This document shows positions 42,683 through 51,398 of a stretch of 64,000 bases of DNA, in pieces. This stretch comes from Pelobacter seleniigenes DSM 18267 (GTDB taxonomy: Bacteria; Desulfobacterota; Desulfuromonadia; Desulfuromonadales; Geopsychrobacteraceae), in contig NZ_JOMG01000005.1 of the NCBI RefSeq assembly GCF_000711225.1, positions 248,001-312,000 on the forward strand, written 5' to 3'. The notes beneath the pieces are model-generated. The model ran no database searches. It saw only the letters and a program-made list of their open reading frames with translations, and was not told the origin of the DNA. A program made the position numbers and the translations under genes. How positions within the stretch are numbered: position 1 is the first letter of the stretch; each line of letters begins with the position of its first letter.

Positions 42683-43675
42683 ATGCGTTTAGTTCAATTT
42701 TACCAGGGAGATGATTCATCAGCCTGGCGGGTTGCGGTCGTGGCCGCTGACCAAGAGAAACTGCAAGTGGTTGCTGACTGTCGCGGAACCTACGACTTGG
42801 CCATGACCGCGGTTCGTGCCGGTAAGTCGTTGACCGAAGTCATTGCCGAGAAGGGTTTTGCGGAGGATCTGTCTTACCCTGACGTGCTGGCCGAAGGTCG
42901 CCTGCTGGCACCGCTGACCCACCCGGATCCGGCGCATATGCTATTGACCGGCACCGGTTTGACCCATTTGGGAAGTGCCAGCACGCGCAGTGCCATGCAC
43001 GCCAAGGCTGATGATCAGTTGACCGACTCCATGAAAATGTTCAAGTGGGGCGTCGAAGGCGGCAAGCCGGCCCCCGGTGAAATCGGCGTCGAGCCGGAAT
43101 GGTTTTATAAAGGGGACGGCAGCTGGCTGGTTGCTCCCGGCCAGGCTTTGAGCTTACCGGCCTATGCTCATGATGGCGGCGAAGAGCCTGAAATTGTCGG
43201 GCTCTATATCATCGGTGACGACGGGACTCCGTTCCGGGTCGGCTTTGCTATTGCCAACGAATATTCCGACCATGCCCTGGAACGGCAGAACTACCTCTGG
43301 CTGGCACACTCCAAGCTGCGGCAGTCCTCCTTTGGTCCGGAACTGCTTATCGGCGACCTGCCGGCAGATGTCCAGGGCACCAGCCGGATTCTGCGCGATG
43401 GTGCGGTGCTCTGGGAAAAGGACTTTGTCAGCGGTGAACAGAATATGAGCCACTCCATTGCCAACCTGGAGTACCACCATTTCAAGTATCCGGGGTTTAA
43501 ACGGCCGGGAGATGTCCATGTGCATTTTTTCGGCACCGCGACTCTGAGTTTTGCTGATCAGGTCAAAACGCAGCCCGGAGATGTCTTTGAAATTGCCGCC
43601 GACGGTTTTGGCCGGCCTCTGCGCAATCCGCTGGTCGCCGCGGAGAGCTGCAAACCGGAAATCAAGGCGCTGTAA
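42683..43675 (+). CDS. AraD1/GguC family protein (fumarylacetoacetase fold)
   Basis: 330 residues with the FAH-like fold. The pattern TGTGLTHLGSASTRSAMH followed by SDSMKMFKWG and a later GFAIANEYSDHALERQNYLWLAHSKL matches the AraD1/GguC group, found in pentose and sugar-acid clusters. A dehydratase or lyase role on a 2-keto-3-deoxy acid (for example 2-keto-3-deoxy-L-arabinonate) is expected from context, not proven. It is one of three FAH-fold proteins in this operon. Confidence 0.78.
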   Translation: MRLVQFYQGDDSSAWRVAVVAADQEKLQVVADCRGTYDLAMTAVRAGKSLTEVIAEKGFAEDLSYPDVLAEGRLLAPLTHPDPAHMLLTGTGLTHLGSASTRSAMHAKADDQLTDSMKMFKWGVEGGKPAPGEIGVEPEWFYKGDGSWLVAPGQALSLPAYAHDGGEEPEIVGLYIIGDDGTPFRVGFAIANEYSDHALERQNYLWLAHSKLRQSSFGPELLIGDLPADVQGTSRILRDGAVLWEKDFVSGEQNMSHSIANLEYHHFKYPGFKRPGDVHVHFFGTATLSFADQVKTQPGDVFEIAADGFGRPLRNPLVAAESCKPEIKAL

Positions 43676-43739
43676 ATAGACCGTTATGGGCTCGGCAGGC
43701 TGCTGACTGCCTGCCGGACATGAGCTGCGGAGGTAACCA

Positions 43740-44915
43740 ATGAAAATTGTCAAAGCTGATATTGTCGTGGTCGGTGCCCCCTGGCGGGAACTGACCATTG
43801 TCGAGTTAACCACTGATACCGGTCTGACCGGGCTCGGTGAGGTGCGGATGGTCAATAAAACCGACACCTTGATTGCCGCCATTGAAGAGCTGGCGGCCCG
43901 CTATGTCATCGGGATGGATCCGGCCAACCTGACCCGGCTGGCCTGGCAGATCCAGGTCGGCGAATACGGACTGCCGGGTGAAGTCGGTCAGAGCGCTCTG
44001 GCGGCCTTTGATATGGCGTGCTGGGACATCCTTGGCAAAGAGCTGAACGTACCGGTCTGGAAATTGCTGGGTGGCAAGTTTCGCGAGCGGGTGCCGGCCT
44101 ATGCCAATGGCTGGTATCAGGGAGGACGTGATCCGCAGGTCATTCGCGAACTGGCCAAAGGGGTGGTTGCCAAAGGCTATCGGGGGTTGAAGATCGACCC
44201 CTTTGGTGCCGCTTCCGCGGAGATCTCCCGCAGCGAGCGCATGCGCGCGGTCGCGATCCTGGAGGCCGTGCGGGATGCGGTCGGACCTGATGTGCAGATT
44301 TTCCTGGAGATGCACGGTCGTTTTACCGGGGCTGCCGCCCGGGCGGTTGCTCGCGATGTGCTCGACATCGAACCCGGTTGGCTCGAAGAACCGGTCACGC
44401 CGACCGATGTGACCAGTTTGCGCTCGGTCCGGCAGAGCACTCATCTGCCCATCGCCTCGGGTGAGCGCATGCACGAGGCCCACGACCTGCGCCCCTTTAT
44501 CGAGGAAGGACTGGTCGATATCTATCAGATTGACCTGACCCATGCCGGCGGCATCACCGGTTTACAACAACTGGTCGGCTGGACCAACGCCTATAACGTC
44601 ATGCTTGCGCCCCATAACGTCTGTGGACCCATTGGTACGGCGGCCGCGCTGCATTTCTCCGTGGCCTGCCCGAACTTTAAGATCCTGGAACATTTCAATG
44701 ACTTTGCCGATCCCTGGGTGTTTGACATCGTCACTGGAGCGCCCCGGGTCGATCCGGCTGACGGCTGCTTCCCGGTCCCGGACGGTGCCGGGCTCGGGGT
44801 GACTCTCAACCGGGAAGAATGTGCCAAACACCCCCGCACCGGAGGTCGGCTGGCCCTGTTCAGCGAGGGGTGGGAGCAGCGGACCAAGGTAGAGAACTAT
44901 ATTGAGCCGCAATAG
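43740..44915 (+). CDS. Enolase-superfamily sugar-acid dehydratase (mandelate racemase group), paralogue 1
   Basis: 391 residues, muconate-cycloisomerase/mandelate-racemase fold. Visible active-site-type residues are Lys151 (LKIDPFG), Glu190 and His192 (EMHGRF), Glu216 (LEEP), Glu242 (GER), Asp265, His292 (APHN) and Glu317 (LEHF). The usual first metal ligand Asp of galactonate dehydratase is Glu here. Substrate likely an aldonate or uronate-derived acid. A second member (45462-46637) lies 550 nt downstream. Confidence 0.88.
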   Translation: MKIVKADIVVVGAPWRELTIVELTTDTGLTGLGEVRMVNKTDTLIAAIEELAARYVIGMDPANLTRLAWQIQVGEYGLPGEVGQSALAAFDMACWDILGKELNVPVWKLLGGKFRERVPAYANGWYQGGRDPQVIRELAKGVVAKGYRGLKIDPFGAASAEISRSERMRAVAILEAVRDAVGPDVQIFLEMHGRFTGAAARAVARDVLDIEPGWLEEPVTPTDVTSLRSVRQSTHLPIASGERMHEAHDLRPFIEEGLVDIYQIDLTHAGGITGLQQLVGWTNAYNVMLAPHNVCGPIGTAAALHFSVACPNFKILEHFNDFADPWVFDIVTGAPRVDPADGCFPVPDGAGLGVTLNREECAKHPRTGGRLALFSEGWEQRTKVENYIEPQ

Positions 44916-44951
44916 TCGTAAAAGCGCTGGCGGGCGACAAGAGGAGGCCTG

Positions 44952-45377
44952 ATGGTGGAGAAACTGCCGGTCAAGCACATGATAAACCTGGCTGCAGCAC
45001 GTTGTATTGCCGCGGCCGCTGAGGCGGAAGCCAGCGTCAACGAGTGGGCGGTGGTCATTGTCATCATCGATGATGGCGGGCACCTGGTGCTGCTGCAGCG
45101 GATGGACGGGACCCAACTGGCCAGTATTGATCTTGCCACCCAAAAGGCTCTCAGCGCCCTGATTTACCGGCGCCCGACCAAGGCATTTGAAGATTCCCTG
45201 CTCGGTGGACGTCAGGCCGTTCTCGCATTGCCCGGAGCTTTGCCGGTAAACGGCGGTTTGCCGCTCAGCTATGGGGGAGATCTGATCGGAGCCATCGGAA
45301 TCAGCGGCGTCACTGCCGAGCAGGATGCGCAAATTGCTGCCGCCGGGGCCGCTGCTCTCAAAGCGTTGCGTGAGTAA
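44952..45377 (+). CDS. GlcG/HbpS-family protein
   Basis: 141 residues, whole-length match in pattern to the GlcG/HbpS/PduO-C fold (AAAEAEASVNEWAVVIVIID, then GGHLVLLQRMDG and GGLPLSYGGDLIGAIGISG). Such proteins accompany catabolic operons and are described as haem or corrin binding in a few cases. The role in this operon is unknown. An internal GAGGAGG precedes the ATG 44952. Confidence 0.85.
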   Translation: MVEKLPVKHMINLAAARCIAAAAEAEASVNEWAVVIVIIDDGGHLVLLQRMDGTQLASIDLATQKALSALIYRRPTKAFEDSLLGGRQAVLALPGALPVNGGLPLSYGGDLIGAIGISGVTAEQDAQIAAAGAAALKALRE

Positions 45378-45461
45378 ATCGCCATGGTTTGAATGGCCTG
45401 CTCAATGAACAAGACTCCTTTCGGCAAGGCATTGCCGTGGTGAAGAAAGTCGAGGCGCGGA

Positions 45462-46637
45462 ATGAAGATCACTGCTGTCAAACCGTTAGTGGTTAATGCC
45501 GACATGCGCAACTGGGTTTTTGTTAAAGTTGAAACCGACCAGCCAGGCTTGTATGGTTGGGGGGAGTCGACCCTCGAATGGAAAACCCGGGCGGTGGTCG
45601 GCGCGCTGGAAGATCTGGCCCCGTTGGTGGTCGGCCAGGACCCGGCGCAGATCAATCAACTGGTCCGGATCATGAAAAAACAGAGCTTCTGGCGCTTGGG
45701 CGCCATCGGCTCCAGCGCTGCCTCCGGCATCGAACTTGCTCTTTGGGATATCCTTGGTAAAACTTTACAGTGCCCGGTCTGGCAGTTGTTGGGTGGCCGG
45801 GTGCGGGAGCGGGTGAAGGTCTATACCCATCTTGGCATGGGGCAGATGGAAGCGGTTTACGAAAGCCTGGACGAGGAACCGCTTCTCGCTCGCGCGGAAG
45901 CGGTGCGCAGCCATGGTTATAACGCCATCAAGATTGTCAATATTCCCTATACCCATTACACGGTCAGCCTGCCGGATCTGGACAAACTGCACCGGATGAC
46001 CCTCAGACTGCGGGAAATTCTTGGCCCTGAGTGCGAAATCATGATCGATTTCCATGGTCGGCCGGGATCGGCCCGCAGCGCGCTACAGTATGTCGAGGCG
46101 GTGGCGGCGGCCCGCCCGCTGTTTATTGAAGAACCGGTTCAGCCCGGCGATGGCAAAGGGTTGCAATTTGTCCGTGAACGTTCTGCGGTACCGGTGGCCG
46201 CCGGTGAACGGCTGATCGACTTGGCTGATTTTGCCGCATTGTTCGACAATCGGGCGGTTGATATCGCGCAGCCGGACCTGTGTCACTGTGGCGGGTTTAC
46301 CGAGGCCAGGAAAATTGCCGCCATGGCCGAGGCGGTCGGGATCGGTATTGCTCCCCATAATCCCTGCGGACCCATCGCCGGAGCAGCGGCGCTGCATTTT
46401 GCCGCGGCGACCCCGAACCATATTATTCAGGAAGAGATGGTCGGCGCAGTGCCCTGGTATCGGGAGGTGTTGTCGAAAAGCCCGATCCAGATGGTCGACG
46501 GCTGCTGGCAAATCCCTGACGAACCAGGCCTCGGGGTGGAGATCGACGAAGCGGCCGCGGCCCGTCATCCGTTTAAACAGGAACCGATTCACCCGATCCA
46601 CGCCCGCCTGGCCGATGGTACGGTTGTCGACTGGTAG
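45462..46637 (+). CDS. dgoD: D-galactonate dehydratase-like enolase-superfamily enzyme
   Basis: 391 residues. Residues matching galactonate dehydratase are Lys157 (AIKIV), Asp196 and His198 (IDFHGR), Glu223/224 (FIEEP), Glu249 (GER), Asp271, His299 (APHNPCGP) and Glu324 (QEE). The family removes water from D-galactonate to give 2-keto-3-deoxygalactonate, the substrate of DgoK. The best dgoD candidate in the operon. Substrate specificity still needs testing since related dehydratases act on arabinonate or gluconate. Confidence 0.82.
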   Translation: MKITAVKPLVVNADMRNWVFVKVETDQPGLYGWGESTLEWKTRAVVGALEDLAPLVVGQDPAQINQLVRIMKKQSFWRLGAIGSSAASGIELALWDILGKTLQCPVWQLLGGRVRERVKVYTHLGMGQMEAVYESLDEEPLLARAEAVRSHGYNAIKIVNIPYTHYTVSLPDLDKLHRMTLRLREILGPECEIMIDFHGRPGSARSALQYVEAVAAARPLFIEEPVQPGDGKGLQFVRERSAVPVAAGERLIDLADFAALFDNRAVDIAQPDLCHCGGFTEARKIAAMAEAVGIGIAPHNPCGPIAGAAALHFAAATPNHIIQEEMVGAVPWYREVLSKSPIQMVDGCWQIPDEPGLGVEIDEAAAARHPFKQEPIHPIHARLADGTVVDW

Positions 46638-46686
46638 CGGATTGGCTTTGCTCCGCTGATCTGAATCAGGGCATTTGCCGTAATAA

Positions 46687-46730
46687 AACAGGCTGGCGAG
46701 TCCATTGATGGACTTTTTCAATAGTTTGAT
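46687..46730. repeat. Dispersed intergenic repeat, TTGAAAAAGTC type
   Basis: On the minus strand it contains TATTGAAAAAGTCCATC, shared with 7791-7807, and an internal GTCCAT/ATGGAC stem (46701-46714). It ends just before the ribosome-binding site of the racemase-like gene. Confidence 0.4.
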
Positions 46731-46742
46731 AGAGGAGGACAT

Positions 46743-47429
46743 ATGCAGAATTCAGGCGGTATTGTGACCATTGTTCATACCAGTTTTGTCTCGGTCGACG
46801 ATCTGACCGCCCTGTTCAAGGAACTGGGTCCGGAGATTCAGCTGCGCCATATCGTTGATGACAGCCTGCTGCCGGAGGTCCTGGCCAACGGCGGAGTGAC
46901 CTCGGCGGTGCGCAGTCGGATCTGTGCTTATTATCGCGCGGCCGAAGATGCCGGCTCTGACCTGATTTTTAACCAGTGCTCATCGGTGGGCGAAGCTGCC
47001 GATATCGCTGCGCAACTGATAACCACACCGGTGGTCAAGGTGGATGAAGAGATGGCGCGTATCGCTTGCCGGACCAGCCGGAAGATTGCCGTAGCAGCGA
47101 CCCTCGAAACCACTTTGGGGCCGACCTGCCGGTTGCTGGAAAAAACCGCTCTCGCCATGCAGAAAGAGATTGCCGTTGAACCGTTACTGGTCAATGGAGC
47201 GTTTGCCGAGCTTGTTTCCGGAAACCGGCAGAAACACAACGATATGGTCCTGACCGCGATCAGGGGCGCGCTGGAACAGGTTGATGCCGTGGTTTGTGCT
47301 CAGGGCAGCATGGTGGCAATTTTACCGGAACTGGGTCAAACCAAAGTCCCGGTGCTGACCAGTCCCAGAACCGGCGTCGCTTACGCCGTTGCCGAATTGC
47401 GCAAGATCATGGCGCAGAAAAATCATTGA
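46743..47429 (+). CDS. Asp/Glu-racemase superfamily protein
   Basis: 228 residues. Two opposed cysteines of the superfamily are visible: Cys79 (FNQCSS) and Cys185 (VVCAQGS). The fold covers aspartate/glutamate racemases, hydantoin racemases and maleate isomerases. Within a sugar-acid operon it may act on an alpha-hydroxy acid rather than on an amino acid, but nothing in the sequence settles this. GAGGAGG lies 5 nt before ATG 46743. Confidence 0.8.
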   Translation: MQNSGGIVTIVHTSFVSVDDLTALFKELGPEIQLRHIVDDSLLPEVLANGGVTSAVRSRICAYYRAAEDAGSDLIFNQCSSVGEAADIAAQLITTPVVKVDEEMARIACRTSRKIAVAATLETTLGPTCRLLEKTALAMQKEIAVEPLLVNGAFAELVSGNRQKHNDMVLTAIRGALEQVDAVVCAQGSMVAILPELGQTKVPVLTSPRTGVAYAVAELRKIMAQKNH

Positions 47430-47465
47430 TTCACACACAATCACCACGCAGTAAAGGAGTCGTTC

Positions 47466-49058
47466 ATGTCTATTACAGGAAAATTGTTAATCAACGGAGA
47501 ATGGGTGACAGGCCAATCTGGAACCTACCAGGCTGTCAACCCGGCGAGCGGTGCCAAGCTCGAACCGATTCTGAGTAAAGCCTCTTCCGCCCAGGTTGAC
47601 GCCGCTGTTGCCGCGGCCGCGGCCTGCGCTGCCGAATTTCGTCGCTGCTCATTGGCCAAACGAGCTGAATTTCTGCGCGCTTGCGCAACGGAAATCATGG
47701 CGCTTGGTGATGAACTGGTGCAACGGGCCATTGCCGAAACCGGGCTGCCGCAGGGGCGTATCGAAGGGGAGCGGGGTCGGACCTGTTTCCAGCTGAACAT
47801 GTTCGCCGATGTTGTTGAAGCCGGGGATTTTCTTGATGTCCGTATCGACACGGCCCTGCCGGACCGGCAGCCTCTGCCGCGGCCGGATCTGCGCTACATG
47901 AATCAAGCCATCGGTCCGGTGGTGGTGTTTGGCGCCAGTAACTTTCCGCTGGCTTTTTCGGTGGCTGGCGGTGATACCGCTTCAGCTTTTGCCGCTGGTT
48001 GCCCGGTTTTGGTTAAGGGGCATTCCTCCCACCCCGGCACCAGCGAGCTGATGGCTCAGGCCATTGACAAAGCGATTAAACAGACCGGGCTGCCGGCGGG
48101 CGTCTTCTCCCTGCTGATGGGTGCCGGTCGTGAAGTCGGCAGCGCCCTGGTGGTGGCGCCGGAGGTCAAGGCGGTCGGATTTACCGGTTCCTTCAGTGGT
48201 GGCATGACTCTGGTCAAGTTGGCCAATGATCGCCCGGAGCCGATTCCGGTCTTCACCGAGATGGGCAGTCAGAATCCGGTTATTCTGCTCCCCAAAAAGC
48301 TCGCCAGCGAAGCCGAACAGGTCGCCGAAGGATTTGTCACCTCGCTGAATATGGGAGTCGGTCAGTTCTGTACCAATCCCGGACTGGTGCTGGGGATTGC
48401 CGGACCAGAGCTGGATCGGTTCATCAAGGCCGCCGAAGAATGTCTGGCCAAACAACCGGCCGGCGTCATGCTTAACCAGGGCATTCAGGAAGCATATAAC
48501 GAAGGGGTGGCGACCATCTCCAGTCAACCCGGCGTGACCTGCAATGCCGTCGGCGAAAGTCATCAGGGAAAGACCGGTTTTTGCGGCCAGCCAACCTTGC
48601 TGACGGTTTCTGCGAGCGATTTCATTGCCAATACGGCCCTGACCGAAGAGATGTTCGGGCCGGCCTCTCTGCTGGTCACCTGTAAAGACCTGGCAGAACT
48701 GGAAGCCGTCGTGACCAGCCTTAAGGGGCAGCTGACCGGCACGATTCAGACCGCGCCTGGAGAAATGAGTGAATACCCGGAACTGATCGACCTGCTCAAT
48801 ACCAGGGTCGGCCGGTTGCTGGTCAACGGGTACCCCACCGGTGTGGAAGTTTGTCATGCCATGGTTCACGGCGGTCCGTTCCCGGCCGCCAGCGACGTGC
48901 GCTTTACCTCGGTGGGTTCCGCGGCCATCTATCGCTTCCTGCGGCCGATCTGCCTGCAGAACTATCCGCCGGAACTGTTTCCTGAGCCGCTCCAGAACAG
49001 CAATCCCCTCAATATCTGGCGGTTGGTGAACGGCAGCCGGACCAGGGATGCCATCTGA
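47466..49058 (+). CDS. 2-oxoglutarate semialdehyde (2,5-dioxovalerate) dehydrogenase
   Basis: 530 residues, aldehyde dehydrogenase family. The catalytic cysteine is Cys302 (GQFCTNPG), the base Glu265 (FTEMGSQNP), and the cofactor loop is GFTGSFSGG. The sequence type matches KGSADH, which oxidises 2-oxoglutarate semialdehyde to 2-oxoglutarate at the end of the Weimberg pentose route. Its presence next to an FAH-type dehydratase shows a non-phosphorylative pentonate branch in the operon. Confidence 0.88.
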   Translation: MSITGKLLINGEWVTGQSGTYQAVNPASGAKLEPILSKASSAQVDAAVAAAAACAAEFRRCSLAKRAEFLRACATEIMALGDELVQRAIAETGLPQGRIEGERGRTCFQLNMFADVVEAGDFLDVRIDTALPDRQPLPRPDLRYMNQAIGPVVVFGASNFPLAFSVAGGDTASAFAAGCPVLVKGHSSHPGTSELMAQAIDKAIKQTGLPAGVFSLLMGAGREVGSALVVAPEVKAVGFTGSFSGGMTLVKLANDRPEPIPVFTEMGSQNPVILLPKKLASEAEQVAEGFVTSLNMGVGQFCTNPGLVLGIAGPELDRFIKAAEECLAKQPAGVMLNQGIQEAYNEGVATISSQPGVTCNAVGESHQGKTGFCGQPTLLTVSASDFIANTALTEEMFGPASLLVTCKDLAELEAVVTSLKGQLTGTIQTAPGEMSEYPELIDLLNTRVGRLLVNGYPTGVEVCHAMVHGGPFPAASDVRFTSVGSAAIYRFLRPICLQNYPPELFPEPLQNSNPLNIWRLVNGSRTRDAI

Positions 49059-49078
49059 TCGGTGGCTGGTTGAAGGCG

Positions 49079-49119
49079 TTTTTCGGAACGGTTGTTCGGC
49101 AGGCAACCGTTCCGAAAAA
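49079..49119. terminator. Perfect 16-bp hairpin inside the sugar-acid operon
   Basis: TTTTTCGGAACGGTTG (49079-49094) and CAACCGTTCCGAAAAA (49104-49119) pair perfectly around a 9-nt loop. A T-rich stretch (ATGATTTTT) follows, so it can act as an intrinsic terminator in both directions. It may split the operon or attenuate the distal genes. Confidence 0.7.
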
Positions 49120-49158
49120 TATGATTTTTAATCCCGTTTACAACCCGACAGGATCACC

Positions 49159-50007
49159 ATGAAGTTATTACGCTATGGAGGAAAAGGGCAGGAAAAACCC
49201 GCCATCCTGGACCGGGAAGGGCGGATTCGTGATTTGTCCGGCCAGGTGAAAGACATTGCGGCGGCTGTGCTCTCGCCTGACGGATTGGCCCGCATTGCCG
49301 CGCTGGATCTTGAGCGTCTTCCCCTTGTAACCGGCACCCCGCGGCTCGGTCCCTGTGTCGGCCAGGTCGGTAAATTCCTTTGCATCGGGCTGAACTATTC
49401 CGATCATGCCGCCGAATCCGGCATGGCCATTCCGGCTGAACCCGTGCTGTTCATGAAAGCAACCAGCGCCATTGCCGGACCGGCAGACGATGTGGTGATC
49501 CCGCGCGGAGCGCAGAAGACCGATTGGGAAGTCGAACTCGGGGTGGTCATCGGCACACGGGCCTCCTATGTCAGTGAAAAAGACGCCCTGCAACATGTCG
49601 CCGGTTACTGTGTGGTCAATGACCTCAGTGAACGGGCCTATCAGCTGGAAGGAACCGGGCAGTGGGTCAAAGGCAAGTCCTGCGATGGTTTCGGCCCCTT
49701 GGGACCCTGGCTGGTGACCCGGGATGAAGTTCCGGATCCCCAGAATCTGCAGCTGTGGCTTGACCTTAACGAGCAGCGTTATCAGGAGGGCTCGACCGCC
49801 AGGATGATCTTCGGGGTCGCGGAGATCATCAGTTATCTAAGTCGCTATATGACCCTGTATCCGGGCGATGTCATCTCCACCGGAACGCCCCCCGGAGTCG
49901 GCATGGGCCTGCGACCGCCGCGCTATCTTCGCCCTGGTGATCGGCTGCGGCTCGGCATTGTCGGGCTGGGCGAGCAGAATCAGGTTTGTGTTGAACATTC
50001 ATTTTAA
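49159..50007 (+). CDS. Fumarylacetoacetate hydrolase family protein (2,4-diketo-3-deoxy-acid hydrolase-like)
   Basis: 282 residues. Metal ligands of the family are visible as the Glu pair in DWEVELGVVIG and Asp in CVVNDLSERAYQ; the loop FLCIGLNYSDHAAE is also typical. Relatives hydrolyse 2,4-diketo-3-deoxy sugar acids or hydrate 2-keto-pentenoates. The pathway step here is unproven. It follows the strong hairpin at 49079-49119. Confidence 0.87.
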   Translation: MKLLRYGGKGQEKPAILDREGRIRDLSGQVKDIAAAVLSPDGLARIAALDLERLPLVTGTPRLGPCVGQVGKFLCIGLNYSDHAAESGMAIPAEPVLFMKATSAIAGPADDVVIPRGAQKTDWEVELGVVIGTRASYVSEKDALQHVAGYCVVNDLSERAYQLEGTGQWVKGKSCDGFGPLGPWLVTRDEVPDPQNLQLWLDLNEQRYQEGSTARMIFGVAEIISYLSRYMTLYPGDVISTGTPPGVGMGLRPPRYLRPGDRLRLGIVGLGEQNQVCVEHSF

Positions 50008-50026
50008 ACGAGTACCTTGAACACTT

Positions 50027-50069
50027 AGCAGGCATTTGAAAAACACCCTGCGTGCCCATGGAAGGGCGG
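50027..50069 (+). repeat. Dispersed repeat, TTGAAAAACA..CATGGA type, copy A
   Basis: Shares TTGAAAAACA, CCTG and CATGGA.GGGCG, in the same order and spacing, with the reverse complement of 63523-63565: about 33 of 43 positions match with one gap. Known-looking Desulfuromonadia intergenic palindrome. Confidence 0.5.
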
Positions 50070-50195
50070 TCAAAATCGATGACCATTTTCTGAGGCATTG
50101 ATTTTGTAAACAAGTTTTCTCAACCGAGTTTGAAAAGACCAGGGATAGACCTTTTTTAGTATCGGTTGTCACGATTGCCCAGAGGAGAGTTGCTC

Positions 50196-51374
50196 ATGCC
50201 CTTAGAATTACATCCTGAAGCTATCCTTCCCGTCGATGCTCACCAAGCTACCTTGATCGGTCGCGCCTGGCTTCCCGAACCTGCTGCCGGCCCGGCTGTT
50301 GTCCTGGTTCGTGGTGATGATGTTATCGATATCTCCGCTTTCGCGCCGACGGTTTCCGCTCTGCTGGAGAAGCCCGGGCTGGTGCAGGAACTGGCGACTC
50401 TTGAAGGTCCGCTGATCGGTTCCGTCAGTGCGCTGCTGGCCAATAGTTCGGCTGATCGCCGGGATCCCGGCCAACCCTATTTTCTGACTCCCATCGATCT
50501 GCAGGCGATCAAGGCCTGTGGGGTGACCTTTGTGGTCAGCATGCTGGAGCGGGTCATTGAAGAACAAGCCAAGGGCGATCCCCAAGCCGCTGCAAGTATC
50601 CGCGAGACCATCAACGCCGAAATCGGCAGCGATCTGGCTGCCGTTGTGCCCGGCTCGGCCGCAGCTGACAGGCTTAAACAGGCCCTGCAGCAACGCGGGG
50701 TCTGGTCCCAGTATCTGGAAGTGGGGATCGGCCCCTATGCCGAGGTTTTCACCAAAGCCCAGCCCATGTCAGCGGTCGGTATCGGCGCTGAGATCGGCAT
50801 TCATCCGGAATCGACCTGGAACAATCCCGAACCCGAGGTGGTCCTGGTGGTCAATTCCAGCGGCGTTATTGTTGGAGTGACCCTGGGTAACGATGTCAAC
50901 CTGCGTGATTTTGAGGGGCGTAGCGCCTTGTTGCTGGGGCGAGCCAAGGACAATAACGCCTCCACCGCGCTGGGACCCTTCATCCGAATCCTGGATGACA
51001 ACTTTTCCCTGGACGATGTGCGCAACCTTGAGCTGGCCATGAAAGTGGCCGGGGACGATGGCTTTGTCCTGAGCGACGGCAGCAATATGAGCAAAATCAG
51101 CCGCGACCCGGCGGACCTGGTGAAACAGACCATCAGTCGTAATCATCAATATCCGGACGGTCTGGTCCTGTTCACCGGGACCCTGTTTGCCCCGACCTAT
51201 GACCGGGATGCGGCCGGCATGGGCTTCACCCATAAGATTGGTGATATTGTCACGATCTCAACCCCTCGCCTGGGGGCGTTGATCAATCGCGTGAATGTGA
51301 CTGTCGCCGCGCCGCCCTGGACCTTTGGGACCGGGCAGCTGATGAAAAATCTGGCGCAGCGCGGTTTGTTATAA
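50196..51374 (+). CDS. XylX-like 2-keto-3-deoxypentonate dehydratase (FAH superfamily)
   Basis: 392 residues from ATG 50196, chosen because AGAGGAGAG lies 6 nt before it. The block GNDVNLRDFEGRSALLLG followed by AKDNNASTALGPF is typical of the FAH-fold dehydratases such as Caulobacter XylX, which turn 2-keto-3-deoxy-D-xylonate into 2-oxoglutarate semialdehyde. The metal-binding Glu pair lies in NPEPEVVLVV. Paired with the semialdehyde dehydrogenase at 47466-49058 this completes a Weimberg-like branch. Confidence 0.82.
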   Translation: MPLELHPEAILPVDAHQATLIGRAWLPEPAAGPAVVLVRGDDVIDISAFAPTVSALLEKPGLVQELATLEGPLIGSVSALLANSSADRRDPGQPYFLTPIDLQAIKACGVTFVVSMLERVIEEQAKGDPQAAASIRETINAEIGSDLAAVVPGSAAADRLKQALQQRGVWSQYLEVGIGPYAEVFTKAQPMSAVGIGAEIGIHPESTWNNPEPEVVLVVNSSGVIVGVTLGNDVNLRDFEGRSALLLGRAKDNNASTALGPFIRILDDNFSLDDVRNLELAMKVAGDDGFVLSDGSNMSKISRDPADLVKQTISRNHQYPDGLVLFTGTLFAPTYDRDAAGMGFTHKIGDIVTISTPRLGALINRVNVTVAAPPWTFGTGQLMKNLAQRGLL

Positions 51375-51398
51375 ACCAGAGGTGAGGAGATAGACACG

